Below are positions 25,262 through 34,302 of a DNA stretch of 64,000 nucleotides, in pieces. The position numbers and the translations under genes are program-made. Numbering within the stretch: position 1 is the first letter of the stretch; the number at the start of each line of letters is the position of its first letter. Source of the stretch: Endomicrobium proavitum (GTDB lineage: Bacteria > Elusimicrobiota > Endomicrobiia > Endomicrobiales > Endomicrobiaceae); assembly GCF_001027545.1 (NCBI RefSeq), contig NZ_CP009498.1, positions 868,001 through 932,000 on the forward strand, written 5' to 3'. Under the pieces are notes generated by a model. The model did no database searches. It was not told the origin of the DNA and was given only the letters and a program-made list of their open reading frames with translations.

Positions 25262-27136
25262 TTATCCTCTTACCACGGCATTAAATTTACATGTATCCAA
25301 ACAGACTCCGCACTTTATGCATTTTACGGTATCTATTACATGCTGTTTTTTAAGCGTTCCCGCAATTGCGCCGACAGGGCACTTTCTTGCGCACGCCGTG
25401 CAGCCTAAACATTTATCGTTAATGCTGTAATTTACAAGATTTGAACATTCTCCGGCGGGACATCTCTTATCTTTTACATGAGCGTTATATTCGTCTCTAA
25501 AATATCTAAGCGTTGACAACACGGGGTTTGGCGCCGTTTTTCCAAGCCCGCACAAAGAACCTACCTGCACGGCTTTAGCGAGTTTTTCTAAAAGGGTAAG
25601 AGTATTTTCGTCGGCTCTTCCCTCGGTAATATCTTCAAGCATTAAAAGCATTTGTCTTGTGCCTTCTCTGCACAAAACGCATTTTCCGCAAGATTCGTTT
25701 TGAGTAAACTGCATGAAAAACTTTGCCATCTTTACCATACAGGTATTTTGATTCATAACAACAAGCCCGCCGGAACCTACCATTGCGCCGACTTTTTTGA
25801 GAGAATCAAAATCAAGCGGCAGGTCAAGATGTTCTTTTGTTAGACATCCGCCCGAAGGTCCGCCTATTTGCACGGCTTTAAAATTTTTATCGTCAACTTT
25901 TCCTTTTTCGTCGGTTACTCCGCCGGCAGTATCAAAAACAACCTGTCTTAAAGTTGTTCCCATAGGCACTTCTATAAGCCCCGTATTTAAAACCTGACCC
26001 GTAAGAGCAAAAGTTTTTGTTCCCGGAGACTGCGGCGTGCCAAGCTGTCTGAACGAATCCGCGCCGTAATTAATTACAAGAGGAACCGTGGCAAGCGTTT
26101 CTACATTATTTATGGCAGTCGGTTTTTCCCAAAGACCGCTCTGCGCCGGAAACGGAGGTTTTGGCGAAGGCATGCCTCTTTTTCCCTCAATAGAAGCTAT
26201 AAGCGCGGTTTCTTCGCCGCAAACAAAAGCGCCCGCGCCTTCCATAACGTGAAGCGTAAAATTGTGCGCGCTTCCAAAAATATTTTTTCCTAAAACGCCT
26301 TTTTGCACGGCGGCTTCAACGGCTTTCTTCATTCTTTCAACGGCAAGCCCGTATTCGGTTCTTACGTAAACATAACCCTCGTCGGCGCCGATTGCTTTTG
26401 CCGCTATTATCATTCCTTCTATAACGCTGTGAGGGTTGCCTTCCATAACGCTTCTGTCCATAAACGCGCCGGGGTCTCCTTCGTCGCCGTTACAGATAAT
26501 ATATTTTTTATCTCTCTGCTGAACGCGCGTTAAATCCCACTTTTTACCCGTTGGAAATCCGCCGCCGCCTCTGCCTCTAAGACCCGCGGCTAAAACAACG
26601 TCGCAGATTTCTTTGTCCGTCATATCTATACAGGCTTTTTTTGCGGCTCTGTAACCGCCGTCAAAAATATATTCGTCTATGTTTTCAGGATCTACAACTC
26701 CGCACTGCTTTAAAACCATTCTGCTTTGTTTTTGATAAAAAGGAATTTCATTTTGACCTTTGCAAACTTTGCCGTTGTCGTTGTAACACAGCCTTTCTAT
26801 AACTTCGTCGGCTTTTATGCTTTTTTCCAAAATTTCTTTTACGTCTTCAACTTTAACTTTTGTATAGAGAATTCCCGACGGCAAAATATTTACCAAAGGT
26901 CCCATCTGGCAAAAACCCTGACAGCCGCTTTTTGAAAGAAGATTAGTTTTTCCTTTTTCCTCTTTAAGTTCTACGGATATTTTAACTCCAAGCTCGTCCG
27001 CGCTTTTTATAAAAGCGTTAAAAACTTTTAAAGAGCCGTTTGCAACGCAGCCCGTGCCGGCGCATATAATAATTCTTTTTGTCACATTTCCAAGAGATTT
27101 CTGGACGGATTCGGTTATTTTTTTTAAATCTAACAT
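25262..27136 (-). CDS. hydB: NADH-binding flavoprotein subunit of the hydrogenase, HydB (NuoF-like)
   Basis: HydB passes electrons between NAD(H) and the iron-sulfur chain. The 624-residue protein has an N-terminal thioredoxin-like 2Fe-2S domain (CAGTGCVANGS, then CQGFCQMGP). The NuoF core follows, with the FMN/NADH glycine-rich loops GRGGGGFPTGKKW and [19 protein letters not shown], and the ESCGKCVLCREGT 4Fe-4S site. A C-terminal pair of 4Fe-4S clusters ends the protein (CLGCTACARKC, CIKCGVCLDTC). This is the complete HydB architecture of trimeric bifurcating hydrogenases. Its start overlaps the hydC stop by one base and hydA follows after 3 bases. Confidence 0.96.
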   Translation of the reverse strand: MLDLKKITESVQKSLGNVTKRIIICAGTGCVANGSLKVFNAFIKSADELGVKISVELKEEKGKTNLLSKSGCQGFCQMGPLVNILPSGILYTKVKVEDVKEILEKSIKADEVIERLCYNDNGKVCKGQNEIPFYQKQSRMVLKQCGVVDPENIDEYIFDGGYRAAKKACIDMTDKEICDVVLAAGLRGRGGGGFPTGKKWDLTRVQQRDKKYIICNGDEGDPGAFMDRSVMEGNPHSVIEGMIIAAKAIGADEGYVYVRTEYGLAVERMKKAVEAAVQKGVLGKNIFGSAHNFTLHVMEGAGAFVCGEETALIASIEGKRGMPSPKPPFPAQSGLWEKPTAINNVETLATVPLVINYGADSFRQLGTPQSPGTKTFALTGQVLNTGLIEVPMGTTLRQVVFDTAGGVTDEKGKVDDKNFKAVQIGGPSGGCLTKEHLDLPLDFDSLKKVGAMVGSGGLVVMNQNTCMVKMAKFFMQFTQNESCGKCVLCREGTRQMLLMLEDITEGRADENTLTLLEKLAKAVQVGSLCGLGKTAPNPVLSTLRYFRDEYNAHVKDKRCPAGECSNLVNYSINDKCLGCTACARKCPVGAIAGTLKKQHVIDTVKCIKCGVCLDTCKFNAVVRG

Positions 27137-27624
27137 TATTGCGCCGCCTCCTGTTTAAGAATTGAATCTATAATTTGTATAACTTTATCAGGAGTAACCT
27201 GACCGAAAACATCCTCGTCAACAACCATAACCGGCGCAAGTCCGCACGCGCCAAGGCATGACACGGTTTCAAGCGTAAACAGCATATCTTTTGTTGTGAA
27301 CTCTCCGTCTTTAAGAGCAAGTTTATTTTTTATCGTATTTATAAGATTTGTGGATTTTTTTACGTGACAGGCGGTGCCGTCGCAAACTTTAATAATATGT
27401 TTGCCTTTTTGTTTAAGCGTAAAATGCGCAAAAAACGTAGCCACGCCGTAAACTCTTGCGGGAGAAATTCTTAATGACGACGCTATAAACGCCAAAATTT
27501 CTTCCGGCAAATATCTGTATTCATTTTGCACGGCTTGCAAAATAGGGATAAGCTTTGACTTATCGTAGTTGTTTTCTTCAATAATTTGGCAAACCCTGTC
27601 AAACTTACTGTAACCGGCTTCCAT
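27136..27624 (-). CDS. hydC: NuoE-like 2Fe-2S subunit HydC
   Basis: A 162-residue thioredoxin-fold subunit that binds one 2Fe-2S cluster. It has the N-terminal helical bundle (LIPILQAVQNEYRYLPEEIL) and VYGVATFFAHF. The four cluster cysteines lie in CDGTACHVK and CLGACGLAPV. It is a usual partner of NuoF-like proteins in Hyd and Nuo complexes. Encoded between rex and hydB with GGAG before the ATG. Normal length, no changes at the ligands. Confidence 0.95.
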   Translation of the reverse strand: MEAGYSKFDRVCQIIEENNYDKSKLIPILQAVQNEYRYLPEEILAFIASSLRISPARVYGVATFFAHFTLKQKGKHIIKVCDGTACHVKKSTNLINTIKNKLALKDGEFTTKDMLFTLETVSCLGACGLAPVMVVDEDVFGQVTPDKVIQIIDSILKQEAAQ

Positions 27625-27638
27625 TTGTAAAGCTCCTG

Positions 27639-28268
27639 TTATAAAGATTTTTTATTTATATTTTTAAATAACACCGCAAGCGACGACGCTAAATTTTCGT
27701 GCTGAATTATTACGTCTTTAGCCGATGTTGTAATTCTTGCCGGCGCAAAACTCCAAATAGCTTTAATTCCGGCAGATATCATTATATCTGCAAGTTCTTG
27801 CGCCGATGACGCCGGAACCGTTAAAATGCCCACTTCGGTTTTATGTTCGCGTATGTATTTTTCCATGGAATCTATTGAATAAATAGGTTTTCCGTGGATA
27901 AGTTTTCCTATTTTTGCAAAATCGTTGTCAAAAGCCGCGGCAATTTTCAAACCGTAATGTTCAAAACCCTGATACCCCAATATTGCGTAACCCAAATGCC
28001 CCGCGCCGATGAGAATTGCGGGATTTATTTTATTCCATTCTAAAAAAGTTTCTATTGCGCCAAGCAAATCCGAAACCGCGTAACCGACTTTCGGTTTGCC
28101 TTTCAGCCCGGTGGCTTCCAAATCTTTCCTAACCTGTATGGGAGTTAAATTTAAATCCGAGGCGATTTGCGTTGAAGATATTGCGGCAATTCCCATTTCT
28201 TTTGTTTTTAATAAATAATGATGATAAACAGGAAGCCTTCTTATTGTAGCTTCTGAAACTTCTCTCAT
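27639..28268 (-). CDS. rex: Redox-sensing transcriptional repressor Rex
   Basis: Rex binds DNA when NAD+ dominates and leaves it when NADH rises, so it links fermentation genes to the NADH/NAD+ ratio. The 209-residue protein has the winged helix at the N terminus (ATIRRLPVYHHYL, IASDLNLTPIQVRKDL) and a Rossmann NAD(H) domain with AILIGAGHLGYAIL, then AAFDND. A domain-swap helix ends the protein. It is the first gene of rex-hydC-hydB-hydA, consistent with autoregulation and control of hydrogen production. Several palindromes surround the operon promoter. The classical TTGTTAA-N4-TTAACAA operator is not seen there. Confidence 0.95.
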   Translation of the reverse strand: MREVSEATIRRLPVYHHYLLKTKEMGIAAISSTQIASDLNLTPIQVRKDLEATGLKGKPKVGYAVSDLLGAIETFLEWNKINPAILIGAGHLGYAILGYQGFEHYGLKIAAAFDNDFAKIGKLIHGKPIYSIDSMEKYIREHKTEVGILTVPASSAQELADIMISAGIKAIWSFAPARITTSAKDVIIQHENLASSLAVLFKNINKKSL

Positions 28269-28300
28269 AATTTCACCGTTGATTTGATTTCAGGATTAGA

Positions 28301-28324
28301 TATTTTTTTATCTATAAAAAAATA
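28301..28324. promoter_or_regulatory. Palindrome at the rex transcription start
   Basis: TATTTTTTTAT-CT-ATAAAAAAATA is an exact 11+11 palindrome directly after the -10 box of the rex promoter, at about +2 to +25. The position suits a repressor site. It is also simply AT-rich, so it may be only a weak hairpin. Confidence 0.45.
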
Positions 28325-28332
28325 CTGATATG

Positions 28333-28360
28333 ATTATACAATTTTATTCAAACATGTCAA
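28333..28360 (-). promoter_or_regulatory. Sigma70-type promoter of rex-hydCBA
   Basis: TTGACA (28360-28355), 16-base spacer and TATAAT (28338-28333) on the minus strand: consensus hexamers. The start would be near 28326, giving a leader of about 58 bases. Confidence 0.85.
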
Positions 28361-28364
28361 TAGT

Positions 28365-28399
28365 TTTAGATTACTCTAAATTTTAGCGCGCTAAATTTT
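28365..28399. promoter_or_regulatory. Two palindromes upstream of the rex promoter
   Basis: TTTAGA-N4-TCTAAA (28365-28380) lies 4 bases upstream of the -35 box. It is joined to AAATTTTAGCGCGCTAAATTTT-like sequence (28378-28399; palindromic apart from one pair, GCGCGC centre). They may bind Rex or another regulator. Confidence 0.5.
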
Positions 28400-28416
28400 C
28401 ATTGATTTTTGAATGT

Positions 28417-28456
28417 AAAAAAAAGCAGCGGACAAATAAATTTATTTGCCCGCTGC
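28417..28456 (-). terminator. Terminator after hydG
   Basis: Arms of 16 bases (GCAGCGGGCAAATAAA and TTTATTTGTCCGCTGC on the minus strand, one G-U pair) followed by eight U, about 50 bases after the hydG stop. It separates hydG from the rex operon. Confidence 0.9.
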
Positions 28457-28506
28457 TGTGATATGTTTTTAATTCAAACGATTTAATTGTCGTTATATAT
28501 TAGCGT

Positions 28507-29892
28507 TTATACATATTCGTCGCGAATTCCGGCGTCTATATTTTTAAACATTTTTTCTAAAGTTTTTATAGCTTCGGCATCAAGATTTTTTTTAGCTTCT
28601 TCAATAAGTTTATAGCCTGCTTTTTTTACTTCCGGTTCCGCAAAATCTTCAAGATACTCTTTTAGTGTTACAAGCGCGTTAATATCGCACATGTGTTTTA
28701 TATCGCCCGGTTTTGCCAAATCCATAAAATGTTCGCCGGTGCGGTTTTTGCGGTAACACGCCGCGCAAAAAGAAGGTATGAGCCCTTGCAAAATTAGCGA
28801 CGAAGTTATTTCGGTTAAACTTCTTTGGTCATTTAAAGAAAATTGTTTTTCAACGGTTTTATTATCCTGAACAACTTCTTCATACCCCCCCGGAGTTACT
28901 CGCGACTCGGCGCTTATTTGCGAAACGCCCAAATTAACAAGCTCGTCGCGCATTTCGGATGTTTCTCTCGTGGACATTATTATTCCGGTATAAGGAACGG
29001 ACAAACGCAAAACCGCTACAAGCTTTTTAAAATTTTCATCCGTAAGAGGGTATTCGCCGTGATCGGCATAATTTGTTCCCTGCGCGGGCTCTATACGCGG
29101 CATGGAAATAGTGTGAGGCCCTATCCCGAATTTTTTCTCAAGATATTCTATATGCATAAGCATTGCCAAAACTTCAAATCTATAATCGTAAAGACCAAAG
29201 AGCGTCCCTATGCCCACGTCGTCAATACCGGCTTCAAAAGCTCTGTCAATTGCGTCAAGCCTGTTATCCGGTTCTGATTTTGCGCCTGCCACATGAAGTT
29301 TTCTGTATGTGGCGTCGTGATAGGTTTCCTGAAACAACTGATACGTGCCTATACCGGCGTCTTTTAATTTTTTAAACTGTTCTACGCTTAAAGGCGCAAC
29401 GTTTACATTAACTCTTTTTATTTTGCTGCCTTTATAATCCGCCGCATAAATAGCTTTAACGGCGTCTATATAATAATTAACGTTTTCATCGGAAGAAGCC
29501 GTTTCGCCGGCAACCATTAAAATGCGTTTATGCCCGCGCTTAAGCAAAATTTCAGTTTGTTTTTTTATTTCTTCAAGAGAGAGTTTTTTTCTAACGGTTA
29601 ATTTATTGTTTACCGAAAAACCGCAGTAAAGACATGTATTTGCGCACACGTTGCTTATATACAGCGGAACAAATAAAACCACGCGCTTACCGTAAATTAT
29701 ATTTTTTACGCGCGCAGCGGCTTTGTAAATTTTTTTGAGGAGTTTTGCGTCGGCTACGGCAAGAAGTTTTGCGCAATCTTCAAGAGAAAGTCTTTTGAGC
29801 AGTTTTGTTTTCTCTAAAATTTCGTCTATTTCCCGAGGATAAACTTTTATATTAATAAGAGAATTTATTGTTTTTTCATCTATGTGTTTCAA
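28507..29892 (-). CDS. hydG: [FeFe]-hydrogenase maturase HydG (radical SAM)
   Basis: HydG splits tyrosine to yield the CO and cyanide ligands of the H-cluster. The radical-SAM cluster motif C-x3-C-x2-C is at Cys83, Cys87 and Cys90 (ANTCLYCGF). The second, C-terminal cluster site is present (CAACYRKNRTGEHFM, with a later Cys in HMCDINAL), which distinguishes HydG from ThiH. Length 461 is typical. It has its own promoter and terminator between two hydrogenase operons and could serve both. HydE and HydF, also needed for maturation, are not in the window. Confidence 0.95.
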   Translation of the reverse strand: MKHIDEKTINSLINIKVYPREIDEILEKTKLLKRLSLEDCAKLLAVADAKLLKKIYKAAARVKNIIYGKRVVLFVPLYISNVCANTCLYCGFSVNNKLTVRKKLSLEEIKKQTEILLKRGHKRILMVAGETASSDENVNYYIDAVKAIYAADYKGSKIKRVNVNVAPLSVEQFKKLKDAGIGTYQLFQETYHDATYRKLHVAGAKSEPDNRLDAIDRAFEAGIDDVGIGTLFGLYDYRFEVLAMLMHIEYLEKKFGIGPHTISMPRIEPAQGTNYADHGEYPLTDENFKKLVAVLRLSVPYTGIIMSTRETSEMRDELVNLGVSQISAESRVTPGGYEEVVQDNKTVEKQFSLNDQRSLTEITSSLILQGLIPSFCAACYRKNRTGEHFMDLAKPGDIKHMCDINALVTLKEYLEDFAEPEVKKAGYKLIEEAKKNLDAEAIKTLEKMFKNIDAGIRDEYV

Positions 29893-29922
29893 TTAAATCG
29901 CCGCCCTTTTTTGTTTGGCTTC

Positions 29923-29951
29923 ATTGTATATCTAAAATAAAAATATGTCAA
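29923..29951 (-). promoter_or_regulatory. Sigma70-type promoter of hydG
   Basis: TTGACA (29951-29946), 17-base spacer and TACAAT (29928-29923) on the minus strand. It begins 10 bases after the terminator of the preceding hydrogenase operon, so hydG is an independent unit. Confidence 0.8.
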
Positions 29952-29956
29952 ACTTT

Positions 29957-29992
29957 TATAAAAAAACCCCGCCAAATCAGGCGAGGTTTTTT
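29957..29992 (-). terminator. Terminator of the Hnd-like hydrogenase operon
   Basis: AAAAAACCTCGCC pairs with GGCGGGGTTTTTT (one G-U) around TGATTT on the minus strand, continuing into a U-run. Located about 30 bases after the NuoE-like gene. Confidence 0.9.
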
Positions 29993-30020
29993 TATCGCTT
30001 TTGTTTTTTTAGTTTTTTAA

Positions 30021-30503
30021 CTACATTCCCGCTTTTTTATATTCGTTTATTACTTCAATTACTTTTTTCGGAGTTAAATCGCCGTGGATTTTTCCGTTTA
30101 CCATTATAACAGGCGCAAGCCCGCACGCGCCTAAACATCTTGCTTCCTGAAGCGTAAACATCATATCTTCCGTCGTTTCGCCTTCTTTTATATTTAGCTC
30201 TTCTTTAATCGCTTCCATAATTTCCACAGCGCCTTTTACGTAGCACGCCGTGCCAAGGCAAACGGAAATTGTGTATTTGCCCTGCGGAGTTAAATTAAAA
30301 TAATGATAAAACGTCGCCACCCCCCAAATGTGAGCCGCAGGAACATTCATTTCTTCTGCGACAAACTCCATAGTTTCTTTAGACAGGTAACCGTAAAGAA
30401 CCTGCGCTTTATGCAAAACCGCAATCAAATACGAGCTTGCATCGTCTTTTTTTGAATATTTTTCAATATAAGCTTTTAATTCTATCTGCTTTTTATCAGC
30501 CAT
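30021..30503 (-). CDS. NuoE-like 2Fe-2S hydrogenase subunit (HndA/HydC type), second set
   Basis: A second, divergent NuoE-like protein (160 residues from ATG 30503, chosen because GAGAGG lies 7 bases upstream; a TTG five codons earlier lacks this). Cluster cysteines are intact in CLGTACYVKGA and CLGACGLAPV; IWGVATFYHYF is the usual fold block. It is the last gene of the HndB-like/NuoF/HydA2 set but is separated from hydA2 by a 131-base repeat-containing gap. It presumably holds the peripheral cluster of that complex, equivalent to HndA of HndABCD hydrogenases. Confidence 0.9.
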   Translation of the reverse strand: MADKKQIELKAYIEKYSKKDDASSYLIAVLHKAQVLYGYLSKETMEFVAEEMNVPAAHIWGVATFYHYFNLTPQGKYTISVCLGTACYVKGAVEIMEAIKEELNIKEGETTEDMMFTLQEARCLGACGLAPVIMVNGKIHGDLTPKKVIEVINEYKKAGM

Positions 30504-30518
30504 TTTTTCCTCTCGCAA

Positions 30519-30634
30519 TGTGTATGACCTTTTGTTTTGCCATTACGATGAAAGCTTGTCTCACCATAGTAAAACCGACACAATCGGAATCCATTTTAAA
30601 AGGTCACTACTCAACTTCTAAGCTTCCCAACTTC
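30519..30634. repeat. Inverted-repeat-bearing gap between hydA2 and its NuoE-like gene
   Basis: TGACCTTTT and AAAAGGTCA flank about 65 bases that include GCCATTACGATGAAAGC and CGGAATCCATTTT. Similar words (CATTGCGGTGAAAACCG, AATCCATTTT, CACTACTC) occur at 52155-52215. The left end carries heptamer-like AACTTCTAAGCTT/CCCAACTTCTTAACTT words. No gene is present. Confidence 0.6.
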
Positions 30635-32398
30635 TTAACTTTTGTTTTTATTAGGTAAAATGCCAACGGGAAAATGTTGCTTGTAATGCGTATGCAAAAG
30701 TTTGTGCGCCTTTTCGCCTAAAGGCTTGCCGAGAAAATCTTTATAAAGTTTTTGTATGTCCGGATTTTCGTGGCTTTTTCTAATGACTTTTGCGACATCG
30801 CAATTATAAAGCGCCTGCGCTCTTAACTTTAACAAACCTATATCAAACGGCTGGGAACCAAGCCCAGCGTAAGGCTGCCCGCCGCCGCCGATACAACCGC
30901 CGGGGCACGCCATTATTTCAATAAAGTGATATTTGTTTTTATCTTTTCTGACTTCGTTTAAAACTTTAGACGCGTTGCCAAGACCGCTTGCTACGGCAAA
31001 GCGTATTTCCGTGCCGCCTACGTCTATTTTCCCTTCTTTTATTCCCGCAATTCCGCGGGCTTCTTTTATATCTATATTTTCTAAAGTTTTTCCCGTTGCA
31101 AACTCATAAGCCGTGCGAAGAGCCGCTTCCATAACGCCGCCCGTGGCGCCGAAAATTGTAGCCGCGCCCGAAGACTGCCCCAGCGGAGAATCAAATTCTT
31201 CGCCTTTTAACGTCGGCAAATCTATGCCGGCGGATTTTAACATCCAGCCTAGCTCTCTTGTGGTAAGAGAATAATCCGTCGTGCGCATGCCGTCTATTTC
31301 AAGCTCCGGACGGGCTGCTTCGTATTTTTTTGCCACGCAGCACATAAACGCAATATTTACAATATTTTTAGGATCGGCATTTATTTGTTTTGCAAAATAC
31401 GTTTTTGTTATTGAACTTAACATAGACATTGGCGAACGGCAGCTTGAAACGTTTGGTATTAAATCGGAATAAAACTGTTCCATAGCTTTCATCCACGCCG
31501 AAGAACAAGAAGTTATCATCGGCAAAACGCCGCCGTTTTTAAGTCTGTCTAAAAACTCGCTCGCCTCTTCCATTATGGTTAAATCGGCGGCAAACTGCGT
31601 GTCAAAAACGTAATCAAAACCGAGCTTTCTTAAAGCTGCGGCGGTTTCTTTTTCCCAGTTTTGCCCAGGTTTTATGCCGAAATATTCGCCGATAGCCGCG
31701 CGTACCGACGGCGCAATTTGAGCTATTTTAATTTTTGATTTATCATTTAAAGCGGCAAACGCTTCCTTAATATAATTGTGTTCCATAAGCGTTGCCGTTG
31801 GGCAAACGTTTATACACTGACCGCAATTAGAACAAACGCTGTCTTTAAAAGACGCGTTAAACGCGGGCGAAATTTTTGTGTTAATTCCGCGGTTTACAAA
31901 ATCTATAGCGTGAATATTTTGTATCTCGGCGCATGTGCGAACGCAGCGTCCGCAGAGAATACATTTTTCCTGATTATTTGTTACGCAAGGCGAAGCGTTA
32001 TCTTTATCGTATTTTTTTCTTGCGCCCTCAAAATCTCTTGTTTCCACGCCGACCGTGCGCGCTAAATTTTGCAGCTCGCACATTCCGTTTCTCATGCAAA
32101 CGTTGCAGTCTTGCGGATGATTGTCTAAAATAAGCTCCACTATTTCTTTGCGCGCTTTTCTTATAGCCTCGGTATTTGTGTGAATTTTCATTCCCTCTTT
32201 AACCGGATAAGAACACGACGCCACAAAATTTTTAATTCCCTCAACTTCAACTATGCAAACGCGGCAGCCGCCGTATGTGGAAAGTCTGGGGTGATAACAC
32301 AAACTTGGAATTTTATATCCTGCCGTTGTGGCGGCCTGCATTATAGTTATACCGTCAACAACGTCGTAAGGTCTGTCATTTATGTAAACTTTTATCAT
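30635..32398 (-). CDS. [FeFe]-hydrogenase large subunit, Hnd-like, atypical L1 motif
   Basis: Second [FeFe]-hydrogenase catalytic subunit, 587 residues, matching HndD size and lacking the C-terminal thioredoxin domain of HydA. N-terminal 2Fe-2S, His-ligated 4Fe-4S (His94, Cys98, 101, 107) and two 4Fe-4S sites ([22 protein letters not shown]) are intact. In the H-cluster domain L3 is normal ([10 protein letters not shown], Cys498 and 502). L1 reads TSCSSAW (296-302), so Ser299 replaces the second Cys and Ser300 the Pro. L2 reads [10 protein letters not shown], with Cys353 where Pro is usual. The first L1 Cys (298) and L2 Cys354 remain. It may be a functional variant, a sensory form or altered in activity. 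Confidence 0.9.
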   Translation of the reverse strand: MIKVYINDRPYDVVDGITIMQAATTAGYKIPSLCYHPRLSTYGGCRVCIVEVEGIKNFVASCSYPVKEGMKIHTNTEAIRKARKEIVELILDNHPQDCNVCMRNGMCELQNLARTVGVETRDFEGARKKYDKDNASPCVTNNQEKCILCGRCVRTCAEIQNIHAIDFVNRGINTKISPAFNASFKDSVCSNCGQCINVCPTATLMEHNYIKEAFAALNDKSKIKIAQIAPSVRAAIGEYFGIKPGQNWEKETAAALRKLGFDYVFDTQFAADLTIMEEASEFLDRLKNGGVLPMITSCSSAWMKAMEQFYSDLIPNVSSCRSPMSMLSSITKTYFAKQINADPKNIVNIAFMCCVAKKYEAARPELEIDGMRTTDYSLTTRELGWMLKSAGIDLPTLKGEEFDSPLGQSSGAATIFGATGGVMEAALRTAYEFATGKTLENIDIKEARGIAGIKEGKIDVGGTEIRFAVASGLGNASKVLNEVRKDKNKYHFIEIMACPGGCIGGGGQPYAGLGSQPFDIGLLKLRAQALYNCDVAKVIRKSHENPDIQKLYKDFLGKPLGEKAHKLLHTHYKQHFPVGILPNKNKS

Positions 32399-33933
32399 TT
32401 CGTATTCTCCAAACCGGAAGCTTTATCAACAGCGTTAAATTTACACGTTTTAAAACATCTCGTGCAGTGAACGCATTTTGCTTTATATATGTAATGCTTT
32501 GCTTTGACCGCTCCCTCTATAGCTTCAGCCGGACAAACTCTTCTGCACGCGCCGCAGCCTACGCAATTATCGTTGATAACGTAATCAACAAGTTTTTCGC
32601 AAACTTTAGCTCTGCATTTTTTCAGCAGCACGTGTTCTTCATACTCTTGTCTGAAATTTTTAATTGTGCTTAAAACCGGGTTTGGCGCCGACTGTCCTAA
32701 ACCGCAAAGCGAAGATTTTTTCATCATATCGCCCAAATTTTCAAGACGTTCTATATCGCCGTCTTTGCCTTCTCCCTCGGTAATTCTTGTAAGAAGCTCA
32801 TACATTCTCGTGGTGCCCTCGCGGCACGGAACGCACTTTCCGCAAGATTCGCTTTGCGTAAACTCAATAAAATATTTCGCAAGATTTACCATGCAGGAAT
32901 CTTCGTCTATAATTATCATTCCGCCGGAACCCATTATAGAACCAGCCGCGGCAAGAGATTCGTAATCTATGCTTGTATCTAAAAATTTCTCGGTAAGACA
33001 TCCTCCGGAAGGTCCGCCGGTTTGAACTGATTTCAATTTTTTATTATTAGGAATTCCGCCGCCGATATCGTAAACTATTTGTCTTAAAGTTGTGCCCATA
33101 GGCACTTCAACAAGACCGGTGTTTTTAATTTTTCCGGCGAGCGCAAAAACTTTTGTGCCTTTAGATTTTTCAGTTCCTATGGAAGAAAACCAATCGGCGC
33201 CTTCAAGAAATATCGCCGGTATATTAGCCCATGTTTCAACGTTATTTACAAGAGTCGGCTTTCCAAAAACTCCGTTGACCGCCGGAAACGGCGGGCGCGG
33301 ACGCGGCATTCCGCGCTTGCCTTCTATGGAATTTATCAACGCGGTTTCTTCGCCGCAAACAAATGCTCCGGCGCCAAGCCTTATTTCTATGTCAAAACTA
33401 AATTTTGAACCTAAAATATTTTTACCCAGCAGCCCTTCCTGTCTTGCGGCAACAAACGCTTTTTCCAAACGCTCCACGGCAAGAGGATATTCCGCTCTTA
33501 TATAAACTATGCCTTTAGAAGCTCCTACGGCATATCCGCCGATAAGCATTCCTTCAACTATGCTGTGAGGGTCGCCTTCAATTGCGCTTCTGTCCATAAA
33601 CGCGCCGGGGTCGCCCTCGTCGGCGTTGCACACTATATATTTTTCAGAATTTTTTTCTTTAGCGGTAAACTCCCATTTTAAACCTGTAGGAAAACCGGCG
33701 CCGCCGCGTCCGCGAATGCCGGACTTTTTTACGGCTTCAACAACGTCTTGCGGCTTCATTGTTTCCAAAACCGTTGCAAGAGCTTTATAACCTTGCGCAT
33801 TATAAAGATAATCGTAAATATTTTCAGGGTCTATAAGTCCGCAATTTCTTAACGCAACGCGGGTTTGCTGCAGAAAAAATTTTTCGTCTGCAAAAGTTTT
33901 TTGAAAGTTGTCAAAAATATGTCGTTTTGTCAT
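32395..33933 (-). CDS. NuoF-like NADH-binding subunit (HndC type)
   Basis: A 512-residue flavoprotein subunit without the N-terminal thioredoxin domain found in HydB; that domain is a separate gene just upstream. [13 protein letters not shown] and [20 protein letters not shown] form the FMN/NADH site. [13 protein letters not shown] binds a 4Fe-4S cluster, and two C-terminal clusters follow ([22 protein letters not shown]). It overlaps hydA2 by 4 bases and the HndB-like gene by 4 bases. The split architecture matches Hnd-type NAD(P)-linked hydrogenases. Cofactor preference (NADH or NADPH) is not readable. Confidence 0.93.
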   Translation of the reverse strand: MTKRHIFDNFQKTFADEKFFLQQTRVALRNCGLIDPENIYDYLYNAQGYKALATVLETMKPQDVVEAVKKSGIRGRGGAGFPTGLKWEFTAKEKNSEKYIVCNADEGDPGAFMDRSAIEGDPHSIVEGMLIGGYAVGASKGIVYIRAEYPLAVERLEKAFVAARQEGLLGKNILGSKFSFDIEIRLGAGAFVCGEETALINSIEGKRGMPRPRPPFPAVNGVFGKPTLVNNVETWANIPAIFLEGADWFSSIGTEKSKGTKVFALAGKIKNTGLVEVPMGTTLRQIVYDIGGGIPNNKKLKSVQTGGPSGGCLTEKFLDTSIDYESLAAAGSIMGSGGMIIIDEDSCMVNLAKYFIEFTQSESCGKCVPCREGTTRMYELLTRITEGEGKDGDIERLENLGDMMKKSSLCGLGQSAPNPVLSTIKNFRQEYEEHVLLKKCRAKVCEKLVDYVINDNCVGCGACRRVCPAEAIEGAVKAKHYIYKAKCVHCTRCFKTCKFNAVDKASGLENTK

Positions 33934-34259
33934 TTTTTAACCTTTTTTAAACCGTCAATTATTTCGCGCGCTTTTTCTTCGTTTACATGCACGTAATTTT
34001 CAGGTTTTTTGCCTTCAAAATAAACTTCTACGGTAGGCTCAAGATTGCATCTTCCGGCGCATCCCTTTTTAGTTAAAAAAAAGTCCGAACCGTTTTTTAG
34101 AGCATCGGAAAAAACTTCGTAAACTTTTTGCGCGCCGGCGGCATTCTCGCAAGTTGCCGAGCCTACAAAAATTTTTACCGGTTTAAAGTATCCGGTTTTT
34201 TCCAGCTCTTGTTTTGATTTCTCAACTTTAATTTTTAACGCGTCCGTTGGGGAAGACAT
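33930..34259 (-). CDS. Thioredoxin-like 2Fe-2S protein (HndB-like)
   Basis: A 109-residue 2Fe-2S ferredoxin-like subunit. The N-terminal charged helix is followed by [20 protein letters not shown], with a single Cys as in HndB (GTCGIAAGA-type), then [18 protein letters not shown] with two more cysteines. It corresponds to the thioredoxin-like domain fused to HydB in the other complex. First gene of the second hydrogenase set, 43 bases after glgB, with GGAG before the ATG. No separate promoter is evident, so readthrough from glgB is possible. Confidence 0.85.
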   Translation of the reverse strand: MSSPTDALKIKVEKSKQELEKTGYFKPVKIFVGSATCENAAGAQKVYEVFSDALKNGSDFFLTKKGCAGRCNLEPTVEVYFEGKKPENYVHVNEEKAREIIDGLKKVKK

Positions 34260-34302
34260 TTTCTGCTCCGTTATAAATAATTTTATTTTTACAGTTTATC
34301 GC

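Noticed and set aside
23240-34259. hydE and hydF near hydG
   Set aside because: No gene in this block has the motifs of HydE (radical SAM with a biotin-synthase-like core) or of the GTPase HydF; they must be elsewhere.
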